Source: Candidatus Rifleibacteriota bacterium (GTDB lineage: Bacteria > Muiribacteriota > Ozemobacteria > Ozemobacterales > Ozemobacteraceae). Taken from it: 64,000 nucleotides of DNA. The translations under genes and the position numbers were made by a program. Of this stretch, positions 21,161 to 29,130 are shown piece by piece. The notes below the pieces were generated by a model, which saw only the letters and a program-made list of their open reading frames with translations, was not told the DNA's origin and made no database searches. How positions within the stretch are numbered: position 1 is the stretch's first letter; each line of letters starts with the position of its first letter. The stretch covers positions 62,001 through 126,000 of the forward strand of contig JANJUX010000007.1 in NCBI GenBank assembly GCA_024710355.1, given 5' to 3'.

Positions 21161-22147
21161 TTATCTGAACATCAGGGTGGGGGCGCTGCCGAATTTGAGG
21201 GTAGTCTGCAGTTTGCCAAGCAGAGCAGGCAGGTCACTGTTCATGCTGCTGAGCTCGCTCCAGACTTCTGCGAATGATTTTCTGGCGACACGTTTTACGA
21301 GTGCGGCAGTTTCGATTTTCGCCAGTTTGCAGGCTTCTTCCATGGCTTCTTCGCGATAACCGATGGCATCGACCAGCCCGTTATCTTTGGCCTTCTGGGC
21401 TGTGTAAATACCGCCGTCGGCAAGCTTGATCACCGCTTCGCGATCGAGCTTGCGGCTCGCGGCGACGATGTCGATAAAACGGTCGTAAACGCCGTTGATG
21501 ATATGCATAAGCATGGTTTTTTCTTCTTCAGAGAGCTCTTTGAACGGTGAAAGAACGTCTTTCATCGGTGTCTTGTCTGACTTAAGCGTAACCGCTTTAA
21601 GACCGACCTTTTCGGCGAGCTGTTGAACATTGAGAGCCTGCATGAGCACTCCGATGCTGCCAATCAGAGAAGTCGGGTGCGCCAGAATGCGGTCGGCGGC
21701 ACAGGCCACATAATAAGCACCGGAAGCGCCCATGGTGCCGATCAGGGCAATGACCGGCTTGCCGGTCTGTTCGCGCAGTTTGTTGATCTGGTGATAAATA
21801 ACGTCGCTGGCCGTGACTTCGCCGCCTGGTGAATTGATTTCGAGCAGAATGGCTTTGATGGCTTTACGTTTCCGTGCCACTTCAAGATCTTTTTTTAATT
21901 TTTCTATCATGTCTTTGCCGGCTTTGAAGGGATTTGTCTCGTCTTCGTCGGTTTCTTGAATTACGCCGCGAACCCGAACCAGAAGAATTTCGTCAGCGGC
22001 ATCCTCATCGCCTTCTACGAACTGCACTCTTATCTTTTTCTTCGTTTCCTGACTGCCCCCGAGAAGGCTGCCAAGAAGGCTCTGAGCCGAAGCTGCAAGT
22101 GCAACGGCGAAAACGAGAAAAATAGTGAGACAAAAGGTTTTTTTCAT
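21161..22147 (-). CDS. sppA: Signal peptide peptidase SppA, short (36K) type
   Basis: 328 residues. Residues 1-21 form a signal peptide or N-terminal anchor. The peptidase S49 domain shows 'LLEINSPGGEVTASDVIYHQI', the nucleophile serine in 'TMGASGAYYVACAADRI', and the downstream lysine region 'LKSDKTPMKDVLSPF' (Ser/Lys dyad). It cleaves leftover signal peptides in the inner membrane. AGGAG is 8 nt before the ATG. It follows the OYE-like gene by 15 nt in an operon. Confidence 0.9.
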   Translation of the reverse strand: MKKTFCLTIFLVFAVALAASAQSLLGSLLGGSQETKKKIRVQFVEGDEDAADEILLVRVRGVIQETDEDETNPFKAGKDMIEKLKKDLEVARKRKAIKAILLEINSPGGEVTASDVIYHQINKLREQTGKPVIALIGTMGASGAYYVACAADRILAHPTSLIGSIGVLMQALNVQQLAEKVGLKAVTLKSDKTPMKDVLSPFKELSEEEKTMLMHIINGVYDRFIDIVAASRKLDREAVIKLADGGIYTAQKAKDNGLVDAIGYREEAMEEACKLAKIETAALVKRVARKSFAEVWSELSSMNSDLPALLGKLQTTLKFGSAPTLMFR

Positions 22148-22162
22148 TCTGAAACTCCTGTT

Positions 22163-23275
22163 TTATTTGGCATTTTGAATTATCAACCAGCGGTTAAGGC
22201 CGTCTCGGTCGGGGCAGCCCTCTGCTGCTGCTTTGCAGATCGCACAGCGCAGGCAACGCTGCCATGGCAGCAGGTCGCTGGCCAGCCGGCCGCCCAGCCA
22301 GAGAGGCTCACGGTTCAGGGTCCGGCCGAGAGCGACAAAGTCGGCGGTTCCCTTTTTCAGGCGGTTGAGTGCGACCTGCGGGGTGCTGACCTTACCCGAA
22401 AGAACTGTGAGATATCTGGTTTCGTTGCGGAAAATATGTGTGTCGTCTGAGAAAGGGGCATCTGGCGCGGTTTTGTCGAGCGCCGGGTGTAACAGCAGCG
22501 GGTTGCCGAATTTCAGCCCTTCGGTAACCCTGAACAGCTCAACTCCTTCACTTTTGATCGACTGGGCGGTTTTTATTGCGTTACTGAGTCCGTAGCCACC
22601 TGGCAACAGATCGCGCAGCGGCATGCAGACAAAAAGCAGCAGGTCTGGTACTGCCTGTTTTACAGCTCGGACCAGTTGCTGTAAAAAACGGTCGCCACCG
22701 CCAGTTTCGCAGGCGTAATCGTCACGCCGGGTATTGGTAATCGGCGAAAGAAACTGATGGGGCAGAGAGCTGCCGGCTGCCTGAATCTCGATTCCTGAGA
22801 AGCCGGCGTTCCAGGCCAGCTTTGCCGCTGCGGCATACTCGCTGAGAACCTGGGCGATTTTTTCCTTTTTCATTTCGACGATGTTGGCCGAAATTCGTTT
22901 TATGCGCGGCAGCCCGGCACCATAAACCGTCTGATTCAGGCCGGGTATTGCATTGATGCCGCCATGATACAGCTGTGCAACCGGAAGTGCCCCACGGTTT
23001 CTGATTTTCTCGACCAGGCGTGAGAGCCCGCTGATGGCTTCGGGGCGAAACAGGCTGAGTTGTTTCTGCCATGACTGACCCTCGGCAGAGATGGCGGCCG
23101 CTTCGACAATGACCATGCCGACATCGGTGTCGGCAAGATTGTGGTAGTAGTCGAGCATCGATGCGGTGACGCGCCCATCCGGCTCAGCCAGATGACTGGG
23201 CGGTGGGGCCGCAATGACGCGATTTTTAAGTTCGCAGTTGCGCAGGGTGACCGGTGAAAACAGGCTTGAAATCAT
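22163..23275 (-). CDS. NADH:flavin oxidoreductase / old yellow enzyme family
   Basis: 370 residues forming an FMN-binding TIM barrel. It begins 'LFSPVTLRNCELKNRVIAAP'; 'QLYHGG' and 'GIEIQAAGSSLPHQFLSP.TNTRRDDY' are the family's active-site and FMN-contact segments. Near the C-terminus, 'RCLRCAICKAAAEGC' has four cysteines, as if a degenerate Fe-S site of the 2,4-dienoyl-CoA reductase type remained without the second and third domains of that enzyme. The reaction is probably reduction of an activated alkene; the substrate is unknown. A promoter sits 7 nt from the ATG, so the message may be leaderless. Confidence 0.85.
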   Translation of the reverse strand: MISSLFSPVTLRNCELKNRVIAAPPPSHLAEPDGRVTASMLDYYHNLADTDVGMVIVEAAAISAEGQSWQKQLSLFRPEAISGLSRLVEKIRNRGALPVAQLYHGGINAIPGLNQTVYGAGLPRIKRISANIVEMKKEKIAQVLSEYAAAAKLAWNAGFSGIEIQAAGSSLPHQFLSPITNTRRDDYACETGGGDRFLQQLVRAVKQAVPDLLLFVCMPLRDLLPGGYGLSNAIKTAQSIKSEGVELFRVTEGLKFGNPLLLHPALDKTAPDAPFSDDTHIFRNETRYLTVLSGKVSTPQVALNRLKKGTADFVALGRTLNREPLWLGGRLASDLLPWQRCLRCAICKAAAEGCPDRDGLNRWLIIQNAK

Positions 23276-23282
23276 AGTTCTG

Positions 23283-23312
23283 ATAATACTGCCTCTTACC
23301 CTCTGCGGTCAA
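23283..23312 (-). promoter_or_regulatory. Promoter for OYE-like gene and sppA (start codon at the transcript end)
   Basis: On the minus strand TTGACC and TATTAT are 18 nt apart. Only 7 nt separate the -10 element from the ATG at 23275, and no ribosome site fits between. Confidence 0.65.
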
Positions 23313-23364
23313 GGCAGGAAAAAAAAGTGATAAAAACAAAGGCATGTGATAGATTTGTGACATT

Positions 23365-24267
23365 ATGAACAATATTCCAGAATTTCCCAATCAGACAGAA
23401 ATTACCTCAGAACACGTTGAAATCATAAAAAAGGCTCTGGTTGACCAGGACATCAGGTCGGCAGATTACTCAGCTTATTATCTTACTGGCTGGTTTTATC
23501 ACCGACCGGCGCGTATCAGCAGAATCGGCGATCGCCTGGTTTTTGACGTCGAGGGCAAACAGGGCGGTCACATCTTTCTTGGCCCCCTTGGCACAGGGCC
23601 GATCAAACCAGCAGTTGAAAAGCTGCTTTATCACGCCGAAAAAGACTTCGGAGAAGAGCGGGTGCTGCGCTTTCTGCCGCATCGCCTGGCCGAAGCCATA
23701 AGCGCCGAAGTTACTCCGGTTCGCTCAGAAGAACACCGCGATTATTTCGACTATCTTTATCTGCGCGAAGAACTCGCGGATCTCACCGGCGGCAAGTTTG
23801 CCAAGCGGCGTAACCAGCTCAACAAATTTCAGCGCGAAAATAATGCTGAAGTCGTCATTTTGAAAGAAGAAGACAACGATCGGATTCTCAAATGCCTCGA
23901 CCGCTGGTATGAAAATTACGGCGATGAAGACCCGTTCCTCGAAATGGAAAGAGAATCGGTGCGTCGTATGCTGCCAAACCTCTGGAAACTTGGCGGGGTT
24001 GGCGTCAGAGTGCAGGTCCAAGAGCACATGTGCGGAATCAGCTGGGCGGTGCCGATCACTGACGAAACCTGGCTGGTGCCGGTCGAAAAGGCACCGCGCG
24101 AAGTCAAGGGCATGTACCAGTATGTCAACTGGGCCCTGGCCAACAGCCTGCCTGCGCACGTAAAGATTCTTAACCGTGAGGCAGACATGGGTATCGAAGG
24201 CCTGCGCATTGCCAAAGAGCGCTACAACCCGATGGGCTTCGAAAAGAAAATCACCTTCTGGTTCTGA
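23365..24267 (+). CDS. DUF2156 (phosphatidylglycerol lysyltransferase C-terminal-like) protein
   Basis: 300 residues, soluble. It matches the GNAT-like double domain of DUF2156/LPG_synthase_C: 'FDYLYLREELADLTGGKFAKRRNQLNKF' is the signature stretch, followed by 'RWYENYG', 'CGISWAVPI' and 'NREADMGIEGLRIAKERYNPMGF'. Members of this fold transfer aminoacyl or acyl groups, but the stand-alone soluble forms are uncharacterised, so the reaction cannot be named. No Shine-Dalgarno sequence is visible ahead of the ATG. Confidence 0.8.
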   Translation: MNNIPEFPNQTEITSEHVEIIKKALVDQDIRSADYSAYYLTGWFYHRPARISRIGDRLVFDVEGKQGGHIFLGPLGTGPIKPAVEKLLYHAEKDFGEERVLRFLPHRLAEAISAEVTPVRSEEHRDYFDYLYLREELADLTGGKFAKRRNQLNKFQRENNAEVVILKEEDNDRILKCLDRWYENYGDEDPFLEMERESVRRMLPNLWKLGGVGVRVQVQEHMCGISWAVPITDETWLVPVEKAPREVKGMYQYVNWALANSLPAHVKILNREADMGIEGLRIAKERYNPMGFEKKITFWF

Positions 24268-24470
24268 TTTTCAACCAGCCGGTCATTTTTTCAGCCTGAG
24301 TAAAATATCGAGAAAATATTCACAAGCACTGTCTGTGACTTGTACCTGAAATTGCCGCCGTCTAAGCCCGCTCGTCTGGAGCATTTTCACAGTGTTGCCC
24401 GGGGCGCGATTAAGCTGTTTGCACGTTTCTGCCGATAATTATAGTAAGGTTCAGCAGAAAAGAGATACCT

Positions 24471-25070
24471 ATGACTATCAGAAGGCAGACAGATCTTGTT
24501 TGGCACTGGTTGCGTGCGGTTCTTTTCTATTTTGTGGCGGCCGTGGTTCTTGGTGGTTGCGCCGCTGAGTCGCCCAATCCCCTGGCGGTCGAGAGATTGA
24601 ACGGTACGCCGCCAAAACAGGAAGGCTATTCAATTCAGCTCGATTGCAGCGGCATTCTCAATGGTGCGTTTTTTCCGGGCGGCAACGAGGTTACCCGGCC
24701 ATACATGCATCCGATAAATTTCACCGGCAAATGGAGCATGAAACACATGGAGCGTAGCCAGTGGTATATGGCGACTACCGCTGAAAAGGGCGCAAGAATC
24801 GACGTGGTGGCAACCATGACCCGCGTTGTCTTCGATTTCTGGGACTACGAATTTTATGACAACCCTGGCAAAGTTTCATTCCAGATCGACGGAAAACCTC
24901 TCGGAACCTTTGATCTTGCCAGGCCGGGCCCTGATGGGCTTAAATTTCTCAATTATCAGATTGCCACGCAAAAAAATACGGTGGCAACGGTTACGATGAT
25001 TCTCGAATCCGGACGGGTAACCATGACCGGCTTCCTGATAAACACCTTTGACCCGAAGTTTCCGTATTGA
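24471..25070 (+). CDS. Predicted lipoprotein of unknown function
   Basis: 199 residues. A long basic-hydrophobic leader ends with the lipobox VLGGC (Cys at about residue 33), so it should be lipidated and held in the envelope. The mature part contains 'VVFDFWDYEFYDNPGKVSFQIDG', a beta-rich section that looks like a ligand- or carbohydrate-binding sandwich. I do not recognise a family. A TTGCAC / TATAGT pair (24419-24445) with a short 15-nt spacer may be its promoter. It is convergent with the ThiS-like gene. Confidence 0.65.
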   Translation: MTIRRQTDLVWHWLRAVLFYFVAAVVLGGCAAESPNPLAVERLNGTPPKQEGYSIQLDCSGILNGAFFPGGNEVTRPYMHPINFTGKWSMKHMERSQWYMATTAEKGARIDVVATMTRVVFDFWDYEFYDNPGKVSFQIDGKPLGTFDLARPGPDGLKFLNYQIATQKNTVATVTMILESGRVTMTGFLINTFDPKFPY

Positions 25071-25097
25071 GCTGTCGAGCGTCGTTTATCAGGCTAT

Positions 25098-25331
25098 TCA
25101 ACCGCCGCCGACCATCAGCATAAGTTCGAGCCGGTCGCCATTGCTGAGTTGTTCGCTGTGCGGGCAGCGCTTGCCGTTACGCAGCACCTGAATGTAATTG
25201 ATGTGCCCCTTGTCGAAATGCAGGGTTTCGAGAAATCCTTTGACGGTGAGCGCTTCTTTCAGATTGAATTCATGTTCTTTGTTGTAGGGGCCGCTGTTGA
25301 TTGCACCAACAAATTCAACGCTGATTTTCAT
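25098..25331 (-). CDS. ThiS/MoaD-type ubiquitin-like sulfur-carrier protein
   Basis: 77 residues from an ATG with GGAG 5 nt upstream. The chain ends in a free Gly-Gly(-Gly) tail after 'RLELMLMVGGG', the feature used for adenylation and thiocarboxylation in beta-grasp carriers (ThiS, MoaD and relatives). It lies directly downstream of an E1-like ThiF/MoeB gene, its expected activating enzyme. No thiazole or molybdopterin synthase gene is nearby, so which pathway receives the sulfur is open. Confidence 0.8.
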   Translation of the reverse strand: MKISVEFVGAINSGPYNKEHEFNLKEALTVKGFLETLHFDKGHINYIQVLRNGKRCPHSEQLSNGDRLELMLMVGGG

Positions 25332-25351
25332 AATGGCTCCTTTGCGGGGTT

Positions 25352-26083
25352 TCAGGCCCGGCAGCCCGGGCAGCCCGGCGTTCTTTCCATCGGAATCCGG
25401 TGACATCTGAGGTCCCAGGCGTCAAAGCAGATTACATCACGTTCGATATGATTTTCGACAAGGTATCTCAGGGCCATAGACACGGCTACTGACGAAATAA
25501 TCGTCACAATCGGGCCGATAATACCCGAATTATGAACCGAGGGAAAATCATCGACCATCGTATCTTCGGGTATCAGACAGCGCAGGCAGGCTGTATCGAA
25601 CGGGTTGATCAGCATGCACTGCCCCGAAGAGGCGGTAACGCCTGAATATATCCATGCCTGGCCCGAACTGAGCGTCTGGCTGTTTAAAAGAAATCTGGTC
25701 GCGAAATTATCGGTAGCGTCGAGAATCAGATCGCAGCCAGACAAAATATCGACGAAGTTTGCATCAGTCAGGCGTTCGTTAAATGCCTCGATTTTTATTT
25801 CGGAATTGATGCCGGCCAGCTTCTCGGCGGCTCGCTGGGCTTTGCCAGCCCCAATGTCAGATTCATCGAACAATGTCTGTCGCTGCAGGTTGGTGAGCTC
25901 GACTCTGTCGTCATCTATCAGCACCAGTGAGCCAATGCCGGCACGGGCGCAGAGGTTTGCCATGCCAGTGCCAAGGGCACCGACGCCGACAATGCCGACC
26001 TGAGCTTTCAACAGCTTCTTCTGCCCACTCTGGCCGAGTGGCTTAAAAAGAATCTGCTTTTCGTAGCGGGCAAAAGGGTGCAT
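25352..26083 (-). CDS. E1-like adenylyltransferase, ThiF/MoeB/HesA family
   Basis: 243 residues. The ATP-binding loop is 'VGIVGVGALGTGMANLCARAGIG', followed by 'LVLIDDDRVELTNLQRQTLF' and 'LILDATDNFATRFLLN'. Two CxxC pairs (CLRC near residue 176 and CPGC at the C-terminus) form the expected zinc site. It should adenylate the C-terminal glycine of the adjacent ThiS-like carrier. The ATG overlaps the S4 gene's stop (TGATG), so the three genes are coupled. Confidence 0.87.
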   Translation of the reverse strand: MHPFARYEKQILFKPLGQSGQKKLLKAQVGIVGVGALGTGMANLCARAGIGSLVLIDDDRVELTNLQRQTLFDESDIGAGKAQRAAEKLAGINSEIKIEAFNERLTDANFVDILSGCDLILDATDNFATRFLLNSQTLSSGQAWIYSGVTASSGQCMLINPFDTACLRCLIPEDTMVDDFPSVHNSGIIGPIVTIISSVAVSMALRYLVENHIERDVICFDAWDLRCHRIPMERTPGCPGCRA

Positions 26084-26307
26084 CAGACAACTTTAATGGT
26101 CTCATCGCCGACGGTGACGGTCATGCCTTTGCGCACCTTGCGGCGTTTACGCGATTCGACCTCGCCATCGACCTTGACCATGCCGTTTTCGACCAGCAGC
26201 TTTGCCTGCCCGCCGGTTTCGCTGAGGCCCATGAACTTGATCAGTTTGATCAGCTCGATAAAATCTTCGGTTAATTCAAAAGTAAGAACAGATTTGTTGT
26301 TATTCAT
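26083..26307 (-). CDS. Small S4-domain RNA-binding protein (YbcJ/YaaA-like)
   Basis: 74 residues consisting of a single S4 fold: 'IELIKLIKFMGLSETGGQAKLLVENGMVKVDGEVESRKRRKVRKGM'. S4 domains bind structured RNA, often rRNA. It is sandwiched between and overlaps the DHH phosphoesterase and E1-like genes (8-nt and 1-nt overlaps), suggesting co-translation; a functional link to either is inference. Confidence 0.83.
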   Translation of the reverse strand: MNNNKSVLTFELTEDFIELIKLIKFMGLSETGGQAKLLVENGMVKVDGEVESRKRRKVRKGMTVTVGDETIKVV

Positions 26308-27466
26308 CTTCGATTATCTTTTCGTCAGGCTTTGCGCCAATTTTGTTGAGAATTTTCTGCAGGATCTGAGCCTTGTAGAGTTTCCATTTCATGTCGCGAA
26401 AATCTTTGTCGTTGCCTCCTGAGAGAAAGCCGAGCGGAATCTCGAAACCGCCGGCAGTCTTCTTGCCGCCGCCGAAGTAACGGCCATTCGAAGCTTTGCC
26501 AAAGACTTCTTTTAAAAATTCGTCAGGATCGATGGTAATTCTGGAGGTGCGCATCGAGCCAATGATCGCTTCTTCCAGGTCCCCCTGAGCAATTACACCA
26601 AATACGATGGCGGTGTGAATGTTTTCTTCAGTGAGCAGAAAGTCTGCGGCCTGCGGTATGGCATCGCGGTCTTCGCAGCGAACATACCCGATCCCGGCGA
26701 TCGAAAAGCTCTCTTTGATGGTGCGCGAGGCCAGGGCTTCCTGGATGATCTGCATTGTCTGCCGCGACCGGGACTGACTGGTAATCTGTGCCAGCAGGTC
26801 ACTGTCGACAAATCGGCTGAGAAACGAAGCGGCCCTGAAATCTTCGGGATTGGCCCGGATAAAGCCGCAGGTGTCAGTTCGCAGACCATGCATCAGTGCG
26901 GTAGCAGCCATGATGTGTTCTTTTTTCGAACGTTCGAGCGTGACCAGTTCTTCGTGAAAATAGTCTGCGAATATGGTGGCAGTTGCCCCGACCTTGCGGA
27001 TATCAGAAAAGCCCGGTTTGAGGCGATTTTGCAGTTCATGATGGTCGACGACGATCAGTTCCGGAACTTTGGCGGCCTGCAGGGCGTCGACGATTGGCCC
27101 GGCCGTGGTACCCTGGTTGTCGACGAATACTGCGCCCTGGTATTGTGACAGATCCAGGCCGCTTTCCCAGCGCCGCATTTCTATACCCAGCAGCTTGACG
27201 AGGGCGATATTCTCGGGGTGACTTATCTGGCCTGCGTAAAGGATGTCTACGTGTATGTCGTGAGCCTCTGAAATAACCCTGTGGGCAAGACCCGTTGAGA
27301 TGGCGTCAGGGTCAGGGTAATTCTGAATGACGACGACGTGCTTCTGGCCGCGGCAGCTTTCGAGAAGCGCCTTGAGCTCGTCGCGCTTTTTCCGCCCGAG
27401 GGTGTTGTCGTCGAAGCGAATGGTCGAAACCACGCTCACCGGGGCATCTGTCTGGACATCCTTCAT
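26300..27466 (-). CDS. DHH/DHHA1 phosphoesterase (NrnA-like)
   Basis: 388 residues. Motifs in order are 'VVVIQNYPDPDAISTGLA' (residues ~46-63), 'VFVDNQG', the signature 'VVDHHE', 'LMHGLRTDTCGF', and the DHHA1-domain loop 'GRYFGGGKKTAGGFEIP'. This family uses two manganese ions to cleave short oligonucleotides (nanoRNA), pAp or cyclic dinucleotides; sequence alone does not tell which. The usual 'DxD' motif reads DPDAIS, with the metal ligands kept. It heads the operon DHH - S4 - E1 - ThiS. Confidence 0.85.
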   Translation of the reverse strand: MKDVQTDAPVSVVSTIRFDDNTLGRKKRDELKALLESCRGQKHVVVIQNYPDPDAISTGLAHRVISEAHDIHVDILYAGQISHPENIALVKLLGIEMRRWESGLDLSQYQGAVFVDNQGTTAGPIVDALQAAKVPELIVVDHHELQNRLKPGFSDIRKVGATATIFADYFHEELVTLERSKKEHIMAATALMHGLRTDTCGFIRANPEDFRAASFLSRFVDSDLLAQITSQSRSRQTMQIIQEALASRTIKESFSIAGIGYVRCEDRDAIPQAADFLLTEENIHTAIVFGVIAQGDLEEAIIGSMRTSRITIDPDEFLKEVFGKASNGRYFGGGKKTAGGFEIPLGFLSGGNDKDFRDMKWKLYKAQILQKILNKIGAKPDEKIIEDE

Positions 27467-27539
27467 AAAAAACTGGCTCCTTAAGGAGTGGGTATACTTG
27501 TTTTATAACACAAAGCCGCACTTTTTACAGCCGGGCAAT

Positions 27540-28454
27540 TCAAGGTTGTTCGTAGGGTTCGATATGAACGAGCACGTCGACGATGTCTGGCCCCTCGTCG
27601 AGCAGACGGCGCTTGCAGATGCCTGAAATCGTATGCCCTTCGCGCACCGTGAGGTTTTCGTCAACCTGAATATGCAGGTCTACATGCAGCCCGGAACCGT
27701 GAAAGCGTGAGCGCACCGCATGCACCGACTCGACGCCATCTACCTTCAATACAATGGTTTCGATGGTTTTCAGAACCCCGGCATCGGCCCCCACGTCGGT
27801 AAGTTCGGCAAGTGAGGGGCTGCAGATTTTCCAGGCGGCCTGAATGATAAAGGCAGAGACGGCGAGGGTGGCTACCGGGTCCATGAAGGCCAGTTTCGGG
27901 TTATACATCGCCAGGCTGATGGCAATGGCAACCGGAATCGACGACAGACAGTCGCTGCGGTGGTGCCAGGCATTGGCCATGACTGCAGAAGATCTAACCT
28001 TTTTGCCGACTTCGGCTGTCCAGCGGTAGAGCCACTCCTTGGAAAAAATCGAGATAATGGCGATGATGAGGGTAATGCCGGCCGGTACCACATATTGCCC
28101 GTGATGAAACTTTTCGATCGCTCCCCAGCCGAGAAAGAGGCCGGCAAGGCCAAGAACCGCGCCGATGAAAATTGAAATAATCGCCTCGATGCGACGGTGC
28201 CCGTAGGGGTGGCATGAATCCGGTGGCTGGTTCCAGTATTTTACGCCGACAATGACGGCGATGTCGGTTGAGGCGTCAGAAAGGCTGTGAACGCCATCGG
28301 CAATTACCGAGCTGCTGTTGCCAATAAACCCGATGATAATTTTACCGAGAGTCAGAAATAGGTTGACAGCCAGACCGATGATTGTCACTCGCCTGATTTC
28401 GCTTTCGGTAGAGAGCTGCGGAGAATTTGCGGGCATGGAAGCGGAATCGTTCAT
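27540..28454 (-). CDS. Cation diffusion facilitator (CDF) metal transporter
   Basis: 304 residues with six membrane segments in the first ~215 and a cytoplasmic ferredoxin-like domain after. The metal site residues are visible in 'VIADGVHSLSDASTD' (HxxxD of helix 2) and 'NAWHHRSDCLSS' (HxxxD of helix 5). It should export Zn, Fe, Mn or similar divalent ions in exchange for protons. The cytoplasmic end is typical: 'VHAVRSRFHGSGLHVDLHIQVD'. GGAGG precedes the ATG. Confidence 0.9.
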   Translation of the reverse strand: MNDSASMPANSPQLSTESEIRRVTIIGLAVNLFLTLGKIIIGFIGNSSSVIADGVHSLSDASTDIAVIVGVKYWNQPPDSCHPYGHRRIEAIISIFIGAVLGLAGLFLGWGAIEKFHHGQYVVPAGITLIIAIISIFSKEWLYRWTAEVGKKVRSSAVMANAWHHRSDCLSSIPVAIAISLAMYNPKLAFMDPVATLAVSAFIIQAAWKICSPSLAELTDVGADAGVLKTIETIVLKVDGVESVHAVRSRFHGSGLHVDLHIQVDENLTVREGHTISGICKRRLLDEGPDIVDVLVHIEPYEQP

Positions 28455-28538
28455 AAAAAACCTCCAGAAAGATTTTATGAAGATCTGACCAGAGGTCTTT
28501 GCAAACTGATCTTCGGAAAGATTAGCGGCAAAAAAAAA

Positions 28539-28736
28539 TCAGGGCCGGTACCAGGCGGCGTCAAGGGCGGCGATCAGGTTGACTATCCAGCCGAGAAAGA
28601 TTATCCAGAGCAGCAGGTGGCCAACAAAGTAAAAAAAGGCGGCAAACGGGCGCCCCTGAATGAGCTGCCCCAGTCCGGGAATGAAAAAGCTGGCGAGCGC
28701 TGCAATTACATTGCCTGATGAACCCTGGCCGGTCAT
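28539..28736 (-). CDS. Small two-helix membrane protein
   Basis: 65 residues with two hydrophobic segments (about 9-24 and 34-57). 'ALASFFIPGLGQLIQGRPFAAFFY' resembles the TM2-like/DUF5683-like pattern of small bacterial membrane proteins, whose function is not known. AGGAG lies 8 nt before the ATG. It is probably co-transcribed with the CDF gene (84-nt gap). Confidence 0.7.
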   Translation of the reverse strand: MTGQGSSGNVIAALASFFIPGLGQLIQGRPFAAFFYFVGHLLLWIIFLGWIVNLIAALDAAWYRP

Positions 28737-29130
28737 GGTTTACTCCTGATAAAAAATGTATCACCGATTCTAAGTTAATTGCAGTGTTTTATCAACCCCC
28801 GACAATTATTGATTGCTGTAAAATTAAAAGCGTTTTGGCCAGTTCGGTGTCAGTTACAATCCACAGGGTTTGCAGGTCGTTGTAACAGCTGAATAGAACC
28901 TCAAGCGCGTAATTGAGGCGGCCCCCCCCCGCCTCTGGATTTAAGGTCAGCCGCTCGCGTCGCGAAAAAATTCACAAACATTGAGGCGGTTGTGTCGGGT
29001 AAAGTCTGTCTGAGATTGTATTTACGATGTGGTTAAAATTTGTGAAAAAAAGCTGCGGCGGAAGAGAGGTATTCCCGATAGTAGATTTGAGAAAATTTGA
29101 GAAAATCCGTTTTTCCCATGGAGGTATTTG
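28737..29130. other. Gene-free stretch upstream of the alanine symporter
   Basis: 394 nt without a coding sequence. It contains a 7-bp inverted repeat gttacaa/ttgtaac (28853-28859, 28880-28886) and a run of 9 C flanked by GAGGCG/CGCCTC (28915-28935). No known riboswitch consensus is recognisable. The right end holds the symporter's GGAGGT ribosome site (29120-29125). Confidence 0.6.

Noticed and set aside
25352..26083. Assigning the E1-like enzyme specifically as ThiF or MoeB
   Set aside because: Neighbouring genes belong to neither thiamine nor molybdopterin synthesis, and the sequence features are common to both.
28737..29130. Riboswitch (glycine- or other amino-acid type) before the alanine symporter
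   Set aside because: I searched for conserved cores and paired stems and found only a short inverted repeat and a C-run; nothing matches a known class.
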